Shown: positions 34,941 to 42,969 of the stretch, piece by piece | Layout of the letters: every line of letters starts with the position of its first letter | Position numbering within the stretch: position 1 is the stretch's first letter | Source: AP-15 sp963712825 | Lineage (GTDB): Bacteria > Pseudomonadota > Alphaproteobacteria > ATCC43930 > CGMCC-115725 | Assembly: GCA_963712825.1 (NCBI GenBank) | Contig: CAVQJP010000013.1 | Location: 310,001-374,000 of the forward strand | Direction: 5' to 3' | DNA length: 64,000 nucleotides | Notes under the pieces: model-generated | Told to the model about the DNA's origin: nothing | What the model saw: only the letters and a program-made list of their open reading frames with translations | Database searches by the model: none | Made by a program: the position numbers and the translations under genes

Positions 34941-35522
34941 ATGCCAGAGAAACGACCGGCCCGCCTGATCGGAATGTCGGGCAGCTTGCGCGCGGGCTCC
35001 TATTCGAACGCGGTGCTCGAGACCTTGCGCGAGACGTTTGCCGGCACCGCCGACCTGACGCTTTGGGACCTGGCGCCGATCCCGCCCTACAACCAGGATT
35101 TCGAGGGCGAAAAGCGCCCGGCCCCGGTCAAGGCGATGCTCGCCGCGATCGCCGAGGCCGACGGCCTGGTGCTGTGCGCGCCCGAATTCAACCACAGTAT
35201 TCCGGGCGTCTTGAAGAATGCGTTGGATTGGGCGTCGCGGCCGGCCTTTACCTCGGTCATGGCGTACAAGCCGGTGGCAATCATGGCGACCTCGCCCGGC
35301 GCGATAAGCGGCGCACGCTGCCTCGAGCACACCAAGGTGGCGCTCGATTCGATGATGGCGCGGGTGGTGCTGGCGCGCGAATGCATCATCACCTCGGTGG
35401 CCGCAAAGATCCGGGACGGCCGGCTTGTCGACGAGGCCTGTCTCGGCTTTGCCCGCGGGGTCGTCGAGGAGCTGCTGCGCGAGATCCGATTACGCGAGGT
35501 GGCCAAGAGCATCGTCGATTAG
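34941..35522 (+). CDS. NADPH-dependent FMN reductase family protein
   Basis: A 193-residue flavodoxin-like reductase. FMN phosphate loop GMSGSLRAGSYSNAVL (residues about 11-26), the YNQDFEGE region, and the flavin-ring loop APEFNHSIPGVLKNALDWAS. Family members (azoreductase, chromate or quinone reductase, SsuE-like) reduce flavin or quinones with NAD(P)H. Start ATG 34941 follows GAGGAAA. Eight bases upstream of the enoyl-CoA hydratase gene, so co-transcribed. Confidence 0.9.
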   Translation: MPEKRPARLIGMSGSLRAGSYSNAVLETLRETFAGTADLTLWDLAPIPPYNQDFEGEKRPAPVKAMLAAIAEADGLVLCAPEFNHSIPGVLKNALDWASRPAFTSVMAYKPVAIMATSPGAISGARCLEHTKVALDSMMARVVLARECIITSVAAKIRDGRLVDEACLGFARGVVEELLREIRLREVAKSIVD

Positions 35523-35530
35523 GCGCGCAA

Positions 35531-36328
35531 ATGCCCGATAACGACCCGGTTCTGTGGACGATTGACCCGCGCGGCGTCGCCGCGGTGACGCTAAACCGGC
35601 CTGCGGTCGGCAACGCCTATAACGGCGCGCTGATCGATGGGCTCATCGACACCTTCGCGCGGCTGGGACGCGAGCCCGGGTTGCGCTGCGCCGTTCTGCG
35701 CGGCGCCGGGCGGCATTTCCAGGCCGGGGCAGATCTGGCCTTTTTGCGTGGTCTGAGCGCCGTCACGGCCGAGGAGAATCTCGACTTCTCGCGCCGCACC
35801 TTGGTTGCGATCAACGGCTTGCGTCATTTCCGGCACCCCACTGTAGCGGTAATCCACGGCGGCTGCTTTGGCGGCGGGGTCGGGATCGCCGCCGCCTGCG
35901 ACATCGCGATTGCCGCCGAGGACGCGGTCTTTGCGATCAGCGAGGTGCGCTGGGGGATTACCGCGGCGCCGATCATCCCGCTGCTCGTCGACCGCCTCGG
36001 GTCGCGGGTATTGGGACGCCTCGCGCTGACCGGCGAACGCTTTGCCGCCGCGGAGGCGCTGCGCATCGGCCTCGTCCACGAAGTCTGCCCGGCCGGCCGG
36101 CTCGATGCCGCCGCCGAGCGCGTCGTCGACGACCTGCTGATGGCGGCGCCGGAAGCGGCGGCGATGACCAAGGCGCTCGTTGCCGAGGTGGTCGAAACCC
36201 CCGGCACGCCCGCCTTCGGCGAGCGGATCGTCAACGAAGCCGCCACTCGCCGCGGTCTCCCCGAAGCGGCCGAGGGGCTCGCGAGCTTCGCCGAAAAACG
36301 GCGTCCGGGCTGGTATCGACAGGTATGA
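35531..36328 (+). CDS. Enoyl-CoA hydratase/isomerase family protein
   Basis: Crotonase-fold enzyme, 265 residues. Oxyanion-hole segments are GRHFQAGADLAFLRG (residues about 60-74) and VIHGGCFGGGVGIAAACDIAIA (about 102-123), followed by FAISEVRWGITA. The first catalytic Glu of true hydratases is replaced around GGCFGGGV, so the reaction may be isomerase, hydratase or lyase. The C-terminal helix ends EKRRPGWYRQV. Ribosome binding site weak; translation is probably coupled to the upstream reductase gene. Confidence 0.88.
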   Translation: MPDNDPVLWTIDPRGVAAVTLNRPAVGNAYNGALIDGLIDTFARLGREPGLRCAVLRGAGRHFQAGADLAFLRGLSAVTAEENLDFSRRTLVAINGLRHFRHPTVAVIHGGCFGGGVGIAAACDIAIAAEDAVFAISEVRWGITAAPIIPLLVDRLGSRVLGRLALTGERFAAAEALRIGLVHEVCPAGRLDAAAERVVDDLLMAAPEAAAMTKALVAEVVETPGTPAFGERIVNEAATRRGLPEAAEGLASFAEKRRPGWYRQV

Positions 36329-36373
36329 CCACGGACCCGGGCCGTCACCCGCCGGTCAAGGCGCGCGAGCCGG

Positions 36374-37012
36374 TCAGCCGGGGCCGGAGGCGGGCTTTTC
36401 GTTGACGCAGCGCAGCAATTTCCAGTACCCGAGCAGATTGCTCGGCCGCACCTCGCGGATCGACAGGCGGCTCGCCTGCTGAAAGGTCTCGAACGGGAAA
36501 TCGGCGTGAAAGCCGATATGGCGGGCGAGGTGGGCCAGCCGCCGCTCCATAAACCGCGCGGCGGCATTTTCGCTGGTGAAGTGATTGACCACGACGATCG
36601 TTCCGCCGGGAATGCAAACCCGTCGCATTTCCGCGGCGAACCGGGCCGGATCGGGCACCACCGAGGCGACGTAGAGTGCCAAGACCGCGTCAAAGGAATT
36701 GTCGGCGAAATCGAGGTTTTCGGCGTCCATCACATGCAGGCCGGCGACGTGTGTCAGCCCCATGCGCTCGGTGCGGCGCTTGGCCTTTTCCAGCATCTCG
36801 GCCGAAACGTCGATCCCGGTCACCCGCGAATCGGGCCGGAAATGCGGCAATGACAGGCCGGTCCCGACGCCCACTTCAAGGATGCGCTGTCCCGGCCGGT
36901 CGTTGGCGATCCGCACCGCCTCCTTGCGCCCCGGATGAAACACCGGACCAAAAAAAATGTCGTAGGAGCCGGAGAACAGGCGGTAGGTCCGGATCGTATC
37001 GTGCAAGTCCAT
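36374..37012 (-). CDS. pmtA: Phosphatidylethanolamine N-methyltransferase (PmtA-like)
   Basis: SAM-dependent class I methyltransferase, 212 residues. N-terminus YRLFSGSYDIFFGPVFHPGR is characteristic of the Rhodobacter-type PmtA family, which makes phosphatidylcholine by successive methylation of phosphatidylethanolamine at the inner membrane. Motif I is ILEVGVGTGLSL, motif II includes TGIDVSAEMLEKA, and later VMDAENLDFADNSFDAV and HFTSENAAARF. Start ATG 37012 is preferred over 37042. Assignment to lipid methylation rather than another small methyltransferase is by family resemblance. Confidence 0.8.
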   Translation of the reverse strand: MDLHDTIRTYRLFSGSYDIFFGPVFHPGRKEAVRIANDRPGQRILEVGVGTGLSLPHFRPDSRVTGIDVSAEMLEKAKRRTERMGLTHVAGLHVMDAENLDFADNSFDAVLALYVASVVPDPARFAAEMRRVCIPGGTIVVVNHFTSENAAARFMERRLAHLARHIGFHADFPFETFQQASRLSIREVRPSNLLGYWKLLRCVNEKPASGPG

Positions 37013-37223
37013 TGTCTCGCTCTCGCCTCGCCGACAGGACAAGCGCCAAAAGCCGGGGCGGCGCTCGCGAGCCGTCGGTTTCAGACGCGACGGCTACAAT
37101 ACGCGCAGCAGGCCACAAGTGATCCGTCATCTTTTCATTGAAACGTCATGATGCATGGCCTGTCCGCAGAGCAGCCCGCCCGCCGGAGGGCGGGCGCGCT
37201 CGCCGACCCGTCGCGGCGCCGCC

Positions 37224-37751
37224 TCAGATCAAGGTGACGCGTTCGGCTTCCTGGCCCTTTTTGCCGTCGACCACCTCGACGCGTACCCGCTGGCCGGGAT
37301 CGAGGGCGGCAATCCCGCTGCGGCGCAATGCGGTGATGTGGATGAACACATCCTTGCCGCCGCCGTCAGGCGAAATAAAGCCGTAGCCTTTTTCCGGCTC
37401 GAACCATTTCACCGCGCCGTCGAGCGTCATCGAAGCCCGCGGCTCGCGCCGCTCAAAGCCCCCGGCCCCGGCGGATGGTCCCGTCGCCGTGCTGTTGTCG
37501 AGGTTCAGCACGGTCGTAACCAGCGGACCCTTGGCGCCGTTGCTGACCTCGCAGGAAACCGAGGCGCCTTCGCGGGCGTCCTCGTAGCCGGCGCGACGCA
37601 ATACCGCCATCGGCAAAAACGCATCTTGCGAGCCGTCCGACGGGGTGACAAAGCCAAAACCCTTGCTGGCGTTGAACCATTTGACCTTTGCTTCGACGCG
37701 GCGGCCGGGAAGGGTGTCCTCACGAAAGAAGCTGGGGCGGCGCTCGTACAT
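37224..37751 (-). CDS. Tandem cold-shock domain protein
   Basis: A 175-residue nucleic-acid-binding protein with two cold-shock domains: VEAKVKWFNASKGFGFVTP ... SQDAFLPMAVLR (about 20-80) and DGAVKWFEPEKGYGFISPDG ... KDVFIHITALRR (about 110-170). RNP1/RNP2 aromatic residues are kept in both. Such double-domain Csp proteins are frequent in alphaproteobacteria. ATG 37751 is chosen because AGAGGA precedes it; an ATG at 37766 has no such site. Confidence 0.92.
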   Translation of the reverse strand: MYERRPSFFREDTLPGRRVEAKVKWFNASKGFGFVTPSDGSQDAFLPMAVLRRAGYEDAREGASVSCEVSNGAKGPLVTTVLNLDNSTATGPSAGAGGFERREPRASMTLDGAVKWFEPEKGYGFISPDGGGKDVFIHITALRRSGIAALDPGQRVRVEVVDGKKGQEAERVTLI

Positions 37752-37880
37752 GGTTCCTCTGCGCATGGAATAGAGGAGCGAGCCTACGACGCCGAAATCC
37801 TATCCCAAACGCAACGCCCCACGCCAGCCGTCTTCTGGCCTTATTGACGCCCGTTTCTGCTGCGGGCGGTGCTGCGGCAC

Positions 37881-38729
37881 CTATTCGGAAAACGCGATCA
37901 GCCTTTGGTTCTGCTCGCCCAAACCTTCGACCGACAGGCGCACCCGGTCGCCGGGCTTGAGGAATTTCGGCGGCTTGAAGCCCATGCCGACCCCCGAAGG
38001 CGTCCCGGTCGGGATCACGTCGCCCGGCAGCAAAGTCATGAAGTGGCTGACATAGCTGACGATGTGGTCGACCCCGAAGATCAGGTCGGCGGTGTTGCTG
38101 CTCTGCCGCCGCTCGCCGTTGACCTCGGTCCACAGCGCGAGCTTGCCGGGATCGGGGACCTCGTCGGCAGTCACCAGCCACGGGCCGATCGGGCAAAACG
38201 TGTCGGCGCTCTTGCCCTTGGTCCACTGGCCCAGGCGCTCGATCTGAAATTCGCGCTCCGACACGTCGTTGACGACGCAGAACCCGGCGATGTGCTTGGG
38301 CGCGTCATGGACCGCGATGTAACGCGCGGTGGCGCCGATGACGATCCCGAGCTCGACCTCGTAATCGGTCTTTTGCGACGCCTTCGGGATCATGACGTCG
38401 TCATTCGGTCCGCAGATCGAGGACGGCGCCTTCATGAAAAAGATCGGCTCCGACGGGATTTGCGCGCCGGCCTCCTGCGCGTGCAGCCGGTAGTTGAGAC
38501 CGATCGCGACGATTTTGGATATCGCGCCGACGCATGGCCCAAGCCGCGGCGTCCCCGACACCAATGGTAGGCTCGCCGGGTCGAGCCCGCGCAGCCGCAC
38601 CAGCGACGCCGATGCCAGCGCGGCCCCGTCGATGTCGCCGACGACGCCCGAGAGGTCGCGGATTTTGCCGTCGCGATCGACGAGGCCGGGTTTTTCCTGG
38701 CCCGGCGGCCCGTAGCGGAGAAGCTTCAT
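37881..38729 (-). CDS. Fumarylacetoacetate hydrolase family protein (LRA6-like)
   Basis: A 282-residue FAH-fold hydrolase. N-terminal MKLLRYGPPGQEKPGLVD leads into the catalytic core GLNYRLHAQEAG, PIFFMKAPSS and the metal-binding KTDYEVELGIVIG, with VVNDVSEREFQ and GVGMGFKPPKFLKPGD later. The N-terminus is characteristic of 2,4-diketo-3-deoxy-L-rhamnonate/fuconate hydrolases of non-phosphorylative sugar-acid pathways. AGGAGG precedes ATG 38729. The adjacent SDR gene, 39 bases upstream on the same strand, fits the preceding dehydrogenase step. Confidence 0.87.
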   Translation of the reverse strand: MKLLRYGPPGQEKPGLVDRDGKIRDLSGVVGDIDGAALASASLVRLRGLDPASLPLVSGTPRLGPCVGAISKIVAIGLNYRLHAQEAGAQIPSEPIFFMKAPSSICGPNDDVMIPKASQKTDYEVELGIVIGATARYIAVHDAPKHIAGFCVVNDVSEREFQIERLGQWTKGKSADTFCPIGPWLVTADEVPDPGKLALWTEVNGERRQSSNTADLIFGVDHIVSYVSHFMTLLPGDVIPTGTPSGVGMGFKPPKFLKPGDRVRLSVEGLGEQNQRLIAFSE

Positions 38730-38768
38730 CGCCAATGCCTCCTGTTGGGTTTTAACGGGTAGAGCCGG

Positions 38769-39524
38769 TCAAAGCGTAAAGCCGCCGTCGATCACGTGGA
38801 TCGCGCCGGTGGTGAACGAAGCCTCGTCGGAGGCGAGATAGACGGCGAGGGCTGCCACCTCTTCGGCGGTGCCGAGCCGGCCCAGCGGCTGGCGTTCGAC
38901 AAAGGCGCGCCGCGCCGCCTCGCTGCCGCCGACGACGCGCACCCCTTGCGCGGTGATGCGGTCTTCGAGCGACGGGGTCTCGATCGTGCCGGGGCAGATC
39001 GCGTTGCAGCGGATCCCTTGGGTGATGAAATCGGCCGCGACCGATTTGGTCAGCCCGATCACTGCGGCCTTGGTGGCACCGTAGACGCAGCGGTTCGGGG
39101 CGCCTTTGACCGAGGATACGGTCGAGGCCATGTTGACAATCGAGGCGCCCGACCCGCGCTCCAGCATCTTGGGCAGAAAGGCGCGGATCGTCATGAACAT
39201 CGAGCGCACGTTAAGCGCGAAGGACGCGTCCCACTCGATTGGGTCGGCGTCGAGGATCGTGCCGTGATGCACAAAGCCGGCGCAGTTGAACAATATGTCG
39301 AGCGGGCCGAGCTCGTCGGCGAGTGCGGCGATCGCCGCGTCGTCGGTTACATCGAGCCGCCGCGTCGCGATCAGCGCGTCGGCGAGGGGTGCGAGCTTCT
39401 CCTCCGAGATGTCGGTCGCCAGCACACTCGCCCCTTCGGCGGCAAAGGCGAGCGCCGTCGCCCGGCCGATGCCTTGCGCCGCGGCTGTCACCAACGCCCG
39501 TTTCCCCACGAGCCGTCCTGCCAT
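38769..39524 (-). CDS. Short-chain dehydrogenase (BDH2/LRA5-like)
   Basis: A 251-residue SDR. NAD-binding loop LVTAAAQGIGRATALAFAAE, NCAGF motif, catalytic Ser in NMASTVSSVKG and Tyr-Lys in CVYGATKAAVIGLTKS. The TAAAQGIG loop and GAPNRCVYGATK segment resemble the DHRS6/BDH2 subgroup, which includes 2-keto-3-deoxy-L-fuconate/rhamnonate dehydrogenase. With the FAH-family gene just downstream it forms a likely two-step module of L-fucose or L-rhamnose acid degradation; the sugar oxidase, lactonase and dehydratase genes are not here. The true start is ATG 39524; a longer frame to 39839 is noncoding. Confidence 0.87.
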   Translation of the reverse strand: MAGRLVGKRALVTAAAQGIGRATALAFAAEGASVLATDISEEKLAPLADALIATRRLDVTDDAAIAALADELGPLDILFNCAGFVHHGTILDADPIEWDASFALNVRSMFMTIRAFLPKMLERGSGASIVNMASTVSSVKGAPNRCVYGATKAAVIGLTKSVAADFITQGIRCNAICPGTIETPSLEDRITAQGVRVVGGSEAARRAFVERQPLGRLGTAEEVAALAVYLASDEASFTTGAIHVIDGGFTL

Positions 39525-39941
39525 CGCCCGCTGCCCCGATCTCCTCAATATCGGGAAATTGCCACGCCCGGCGCGCCCCTGTAAATCCGCCCCGTAAATC
39601 GGCATGGCGGCCTGCGGTGCTCGACCCGGCCAAGCATCGACAACCCCGACCCGGCGCCGGCCGCCGGCGCCCAATCCCGCCTTGGGAGCCGTCCAGCGGC
39701 CCCGCATCGCTTGTTCCACGTGTTTTATCAGGCCGAGATCAGGTGTCGTCAGCACCTTTGAACGCCGACCCGCGCCTGGTTCGCCGGCGCGACACTCGCG
39801 GCAAATTCCATGGTCGGTGCGACCGCAACTCTGGAGCATCGGCGAATTGAAGCCGCAGCTTGATTCTCAGCGCGGGTTTCCGGCCTCCGTCGCGACGAGT
39901 GCCGTGCCGTCGCCGTCAGCCGGAAGGAAAGGAGAAGTCGA
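39525..39941. other. Gene-free interval of about 417 bases
   Basis: Between the SDR start and a possible small ORF. It holds a GC palindrome (GCGCCGGCCGCCGGCGC near 39651-39667) and an AT-richer tract (TTCCACGTGTTTTATC near 39714-39729). I see no convincing gene, tRNA or known RNA. Both-strand ORFs here have no recognisable family features. Confidence 0.5.
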
Positions 39942-40052
39942 GTGGCGCGGCGCACGGACTATAAGCAATTTTGTAACGTTCTACGCCTAGGCTCGGCCGA
40001 CCGCTGCGCCACCGTCGCCGGACGGGCGGCCCGGTTTCGCGAGGGCGTTTGA
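39942..40052 (+). CDS. Possible 36-residue small ORF
   Basis: GTG 39942 is preceded by GGAAAGGAGAAGTCGA, a strong ribosome binding site. The frame encodes 36 residues beginning MARRTDYKQFCNVLRLG and ends in TGA whose last base is the A of the next gene's ATG (TGATG at 40050-40054). This stop-start arrangement suggests translational coupling to the membrane protein downstream. No homologue is recognised; it could be a leader peptide or chance. Confidence 0.35.
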   Translation: MARRTDYKQFCNVLRLGSADRCATVAGRAARFREGV

Positions 40053-40390
40053 TGACGGGGATTTTGGCCGGGCAGATGGCGGCTCTGCTGCTGACCCTGG
40101 TCAGCGTTGGCGCCGCCGACGCGCTTTGCCGCCGTGCGCGAATCTCGCGGCGCGTTCACTCGCTATGGGTGTCGTTGTCGATGGCAGCCATGGGTCTGCC
40201 GGTGCTGATCTGGCTCGCCGCGATTTTCGTTGGTCCGGGCCCGCTCGGGCAAGCGCTCGTCGGCATGTTTGCGGCCGTGGTGTTTGCGGCCCTTTACCGC
40301 AATCTGCAGACCCAGCCCGTAGCACCCGGGCTTGGAGCCCGGCCGCCGGCCCCGCCGGCCGCAAAAGCGCAGCCGCCGGCCCAAAGCTGA
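40052..40390 (+). CDS. Small membrane protein of unknown function
   Basis: A 112-residue protein with a helix in MAALLLTLVSVGAADALC, a second in LSMAAMGLPVLIWLAAIFVG and a third in GQALVGMFAAVVFAALYRN, followed by a Pro/Ala-rich tail (ARPPAPPAAKAQPP). The ATG at 40052 overlaps the stop of the small upstream ORF. No family recognised. Confidence 0.6.
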   Translation: MTGILAGQMAALLLTLVSVGAADALCRRARISRRVHSLWVSLSMAAMGLPVLIWLAAIFVGPGPLGQALVGMFAAVVFAALYRNLQTQPVAPGLGARPPAPPAAKAQPPAQS

Positions 40391-40508
40391 GCCCCGAGCG
40401 GCCCACCACGGGATCAAGATAGGCTCGGCCGCGGCGCCGTCCGTCCGGTCAGGAAGGGCGGCAATCCGGAAGCGGCAGCCTGCTGCCGCCCTCCCGCTTG
40501 CGGCCGGC

Positions 40509-40913
40509 TCAGGCGGAGGCGTAGCCCGCCGGGGCCGGTTCGTTCTGGTCGAAGTCGAATTCGACCTTGGCGCCATGCGGATCATGAAAAAACAGCTGCC
40601 AGATGCCGCCGCCGGGTAGCCGCCGCAGCTCGTACTCGATCCCTTCGCGCTTCAAGGTCTCGACTGTCGCCGGCAGGTCCTGGGCGCTGAACGCCATGTG
40701 GTCGAGCACGCCGGCCCGTTCCTGGGGCAGCGGGTTCTGCTGGATCACATGCAGGATCGCGCGGTCCTCGCCTTTAGCGTAAAGCCACCAGCCGGGAAAC
40801 TGAAACGGCGGCCGCCAACCCACTTCGAAACCGAACAGGTCGCAGTAAAACCGGCGCGTCGCCTCGAGGTCGTCGCTCAAAACAGTAAAGTGGTTCATTG
40901 CCGCAACGCTCAT
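40509..40913 (-). CDS. Glyoxalase/bleomycin resistance (VOC) family protein
   Basis: A 134-residue single vicinal-oxygen-chelate module. The metal-site residues are His in AAMNHFTVLSDDLE, His in AGVLDHMAFSAQDL and Glu in HDPHGAKVEFDFDQ. Several VOC proteins (glyoxalase, dioxygenase, FosX types) share this pattern, so the reaction is unknown. Start ATG 40913; GGAGC lies upstream. Confidence 0.85.
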   Translation of the reverse strand: MSVAAMNHFTVLSDDLEATRRFYCDLFGFEVGWRPPFQFPGWWLYAKGEDRAILHVIQQNPLPQERAGVLDHMAFSAQDLPATVETLKREGIEYELRRLPGGGIWQLFFHDPHGAKVEFDFDQNEPAPAGYASA

Positions 40914-41081
40914 GCGCAAGCTCCTTGGCTGCGTTTTGACGGTCGGGCGCCAGTGATGCCTGGCGCGCCGCCGAGCCCGGCAAGAGATGTGGCGGAAGGC
41001 AGGGCCGTCGTCAACGCGTTTGCGTTCGCGGGTCGGCCGGCGATACCGGCCTTGCCCCGCTCGCAGGGTCCGCGGTGCGGA

Positions 41082-41156
<75 letters not shown>

Positions 41157-41254
41157 TTATCCGCGGCGGGGGACGGCCGGAGGTGATAGCGAAATTGCCG
41201 GCGCTAGGCAAGTGCGGCTCCGAGTGGGCTCCGTCCTCGTCGAGCGGGGAGACC

Positions 41255-41869
41255 GTGCCGTGGCGATGGCGCCGCCGCCCGCGCGTGCCGGCGATTGCGC
41301 TGTTGCTGCTGCCGGCAGCACTGCTGCTGCATCAGCTGCGCGACGCGCCGTTTCGCGTTCCCGCGGCGGCGAGCTCCGCCGGAGGTTCGGCGCTGCCGAC
41401 GGGGTTCGACACCGCGCAGAACACGGCGGACCTGGCGATCGTTCTGATGTCGGAGGCGTCGGTCGGCATGCCGGTCGAGCAAGAGAGCGTCGGCTGGACG
41501 GTTGTCAATCGCATGCTCCGAAATCATACGCAAAGCGTGCGTGCGGTGTGGGGCGGCTACTCCAGAAGCCAGCCGCACCCCGCTCGGTTCCTGATTGCGC
41601 TCGGGGCGGACATTCTGGGCGGCCGGGTGCCGGACCCGACCGAGGGCTGCACCCACTTCTACACGCCGAAGACGATGCCGAAAGCGGGCGCGACACCTGC
41701 CGACAGGCAAGGCTATGACACAGCCGGTGGACTTGAGCAGGTCGCCGGCACGACCGAAATGAATTATCGTCCGGGCTGGGCGCTGAGGTTTGCCTATCAA
41801 CCGATACCCGGCGTCAGGCCGATGTATTACAAATTCTACAGGGCGCCGGGAAATGGTCCGGTTCGCTGA
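41255..41869 (+). CDS. SleB-type cell wall hydrolase
   Basis: A 204-residue exported protein with an N-terminal signal or anchor (VPAIALLLLPAALLLHQL) and a Hydrolase_2/SleB domain: IVLMSEASVGMPVEQESVGW with the conserved Glu, VVNRMLRN, then CTHFYTPKTMPKAG and GTTEMNYRPGWALRF. The domain cleaves peptidoglycan in Bacillus spores; in Gram-negative bacteria it occurs in envelope-remodelling proteins. Start GTG 41255 follows GGGGAGA; a GTG at 41183 overlaps its own ribosome site and is disfavoured. The next gene overlaps its 3' end by 17 bases. Confidence 0.82.
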   Translation: MPWRWRRRPRVPAIALLLLPAALLLHQLRDAPFRVPAAASSAGGSALPTGFDTAQNTADLAIVLMSEASVGMPVEQESVGWTVVNRMLRNHTQSVRAVWGGYSRSQPHPARFLIALGADILGGRVPDPTEGCTHFYTPKTMPKAGATPADRQGYDTAGGLEQVAGTTEMNYRPGWALRFAYQPIPGVRPMYYKFYRAPGNGPVR

Positions 41870-42425
41870 TCTCGCAAAGAGCCTGCCGGCGATCGTGATC
41901 GCGCTGTCCTCGGCAACCGCCCTCGCCGCTTCGGACATTCCGCTGCTCGATGGATCGGTCACCGCCAAGGAATGGGAAAGGCTGCCGCAGGATCCCCGGC
42001 TCGCCGACTGCGACAGCGCCGGGTGCGCCGTATTGCGCGCGCTGGTGAAGTCGTTTGTCGAGCTCGACCGGCGCGACCTCCCCAACAGCATGGCGCGGCC
42101 GGAGCCGGCGCGCGCCGTGGCCGAACCGGTATCGATCGTCAGGCTGATCCGAGCGGCGCCGAGCGAGGATGCGGTGAAGGAAGGCGGCAACGCAGCCTGC
42201 AGCATGCTCTCGGTGCTGGCGCGGTCGTATTTCGACTGGAGCGTCGGGTTGCACACGGTCGAGATCGCCTCGCTGCTCGAGCCGTTTCGCTCGAGCTGCG
42301 TGCCGGAGGTTGTGACGGCCTTTCCCGCCGGCGACGAGACCCGTTCGCTGCTCGCCAACGCCGCCGAGTTTTGCGAAGTCCGCGAGGAGCGGGCATGCGA
42401 AGCCATCAAACCGCGACCCCGGTAA
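41853..42425 (+). CDS. Secreted hypothetical protein
   Basis: A 190-residue protein with a signal peptide (VRFADLAKSLPAIVIALSSATALAAS) and three or more Cys in the mature part (ADCDSAGCAVL, NAACSMLSVL, SSCVPEVV), consistent with a disulphide-bonded periplasmic protein. No known domain identified. The start overlaps the SleB gene by 17 bases, so it is probably co-translated and may act with it. Confidence 0.7.
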   Translation: MVRFADLAKSLPAIVIALSSATALAASDIPLLDGSVTAKEWERLPQDPRLADCDSAGCAVLRALVKSFVELDRRDLPNSMARPEPARAVAEPVSIVRLIRAAPSEDAVKEGGNAACSMLSVLARSYFDWSVGLHTVEIASLLEPFRSSCVPEVVTAFPAGDETRSLLANAAEFCEVREERACEAIKPRPR

Positions 42426-42514
42426 ACGGCGGCAATGACGCGGGGTCATGCCGAAGCTGTTTGGGAACCAGCGACTTCGCCTAACCGGACAGAAGCGGGA
42501 TTAGCTCGCGTTGC

Positions 42515-42895
42515 TTATGGCCAGCCCCACGGGCCCCAATCCCAGTTGTCCTGGTTCATGACGGCCGTCATCTGCTGCTCGTCGGCGATTTGCTTAGCAA
42601 ACATCTCCTGCTTGTACGCGTCCCAGTTCTGCTGGGTCCCGAAGTAGAGGCAGTTGCAGTCGAGCGGGTCGGCATAAAGATAGATCGGGTTGCCGTCGCG
42701 GATCTTCTCGACGAACTTGTTGGGCGGCAGCAGTTTCAGTGCGGCGACGCGATGCGGCGAATCCGCCGGCCGGACCTGAAACCCGGCGGCGGCGAGCAGG
42801 TCCTCCTTTTGCGACACCTGCTGTTGCGGGCTGACGCATCCGGCAGCCGCGAGCCCAAGGCTGGCCAGCGCACAAACGGCGATCAATTTCGGCAC
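42515..42895 (-). CDS. Putative lipoprotein
   Basis: A 126-residue protein with a type II signal peptide: MPKLIAVCALASLGLAAAGC, where LAAAGC is the lipobox and Cys20 would be lipidated. The mature part has a Gln-rich stretch (SPQQQVSQK), a conserved-looking YLYADPLDCNCLYFGTQQNW and a Trp-rich C-terminus (NWDWGPWGWP). No function assigned. It lies between the ClC gene and the secreted protein. Confidence 0.75.
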   Translation of the reverse strand: MPKLIAVCALASLGLAAAGCVSPQQQVSQKEDLLAAAGFQVRPADSPHRVAALKLLPPNKFVEKIRDGNPIYLYADPLDCNCLYFGTQQNWDAYKQEMFAKQIADEQQMTAVMNQDNWDWGPWGWP

Positions 42896-42969
42896 GGCAC
42901 TCCCCCAGCGCTAAATGCGCGCGAATAGATAGTCGGATCGGCACACCGCGCGCAAGCCGATGGCGCCGG

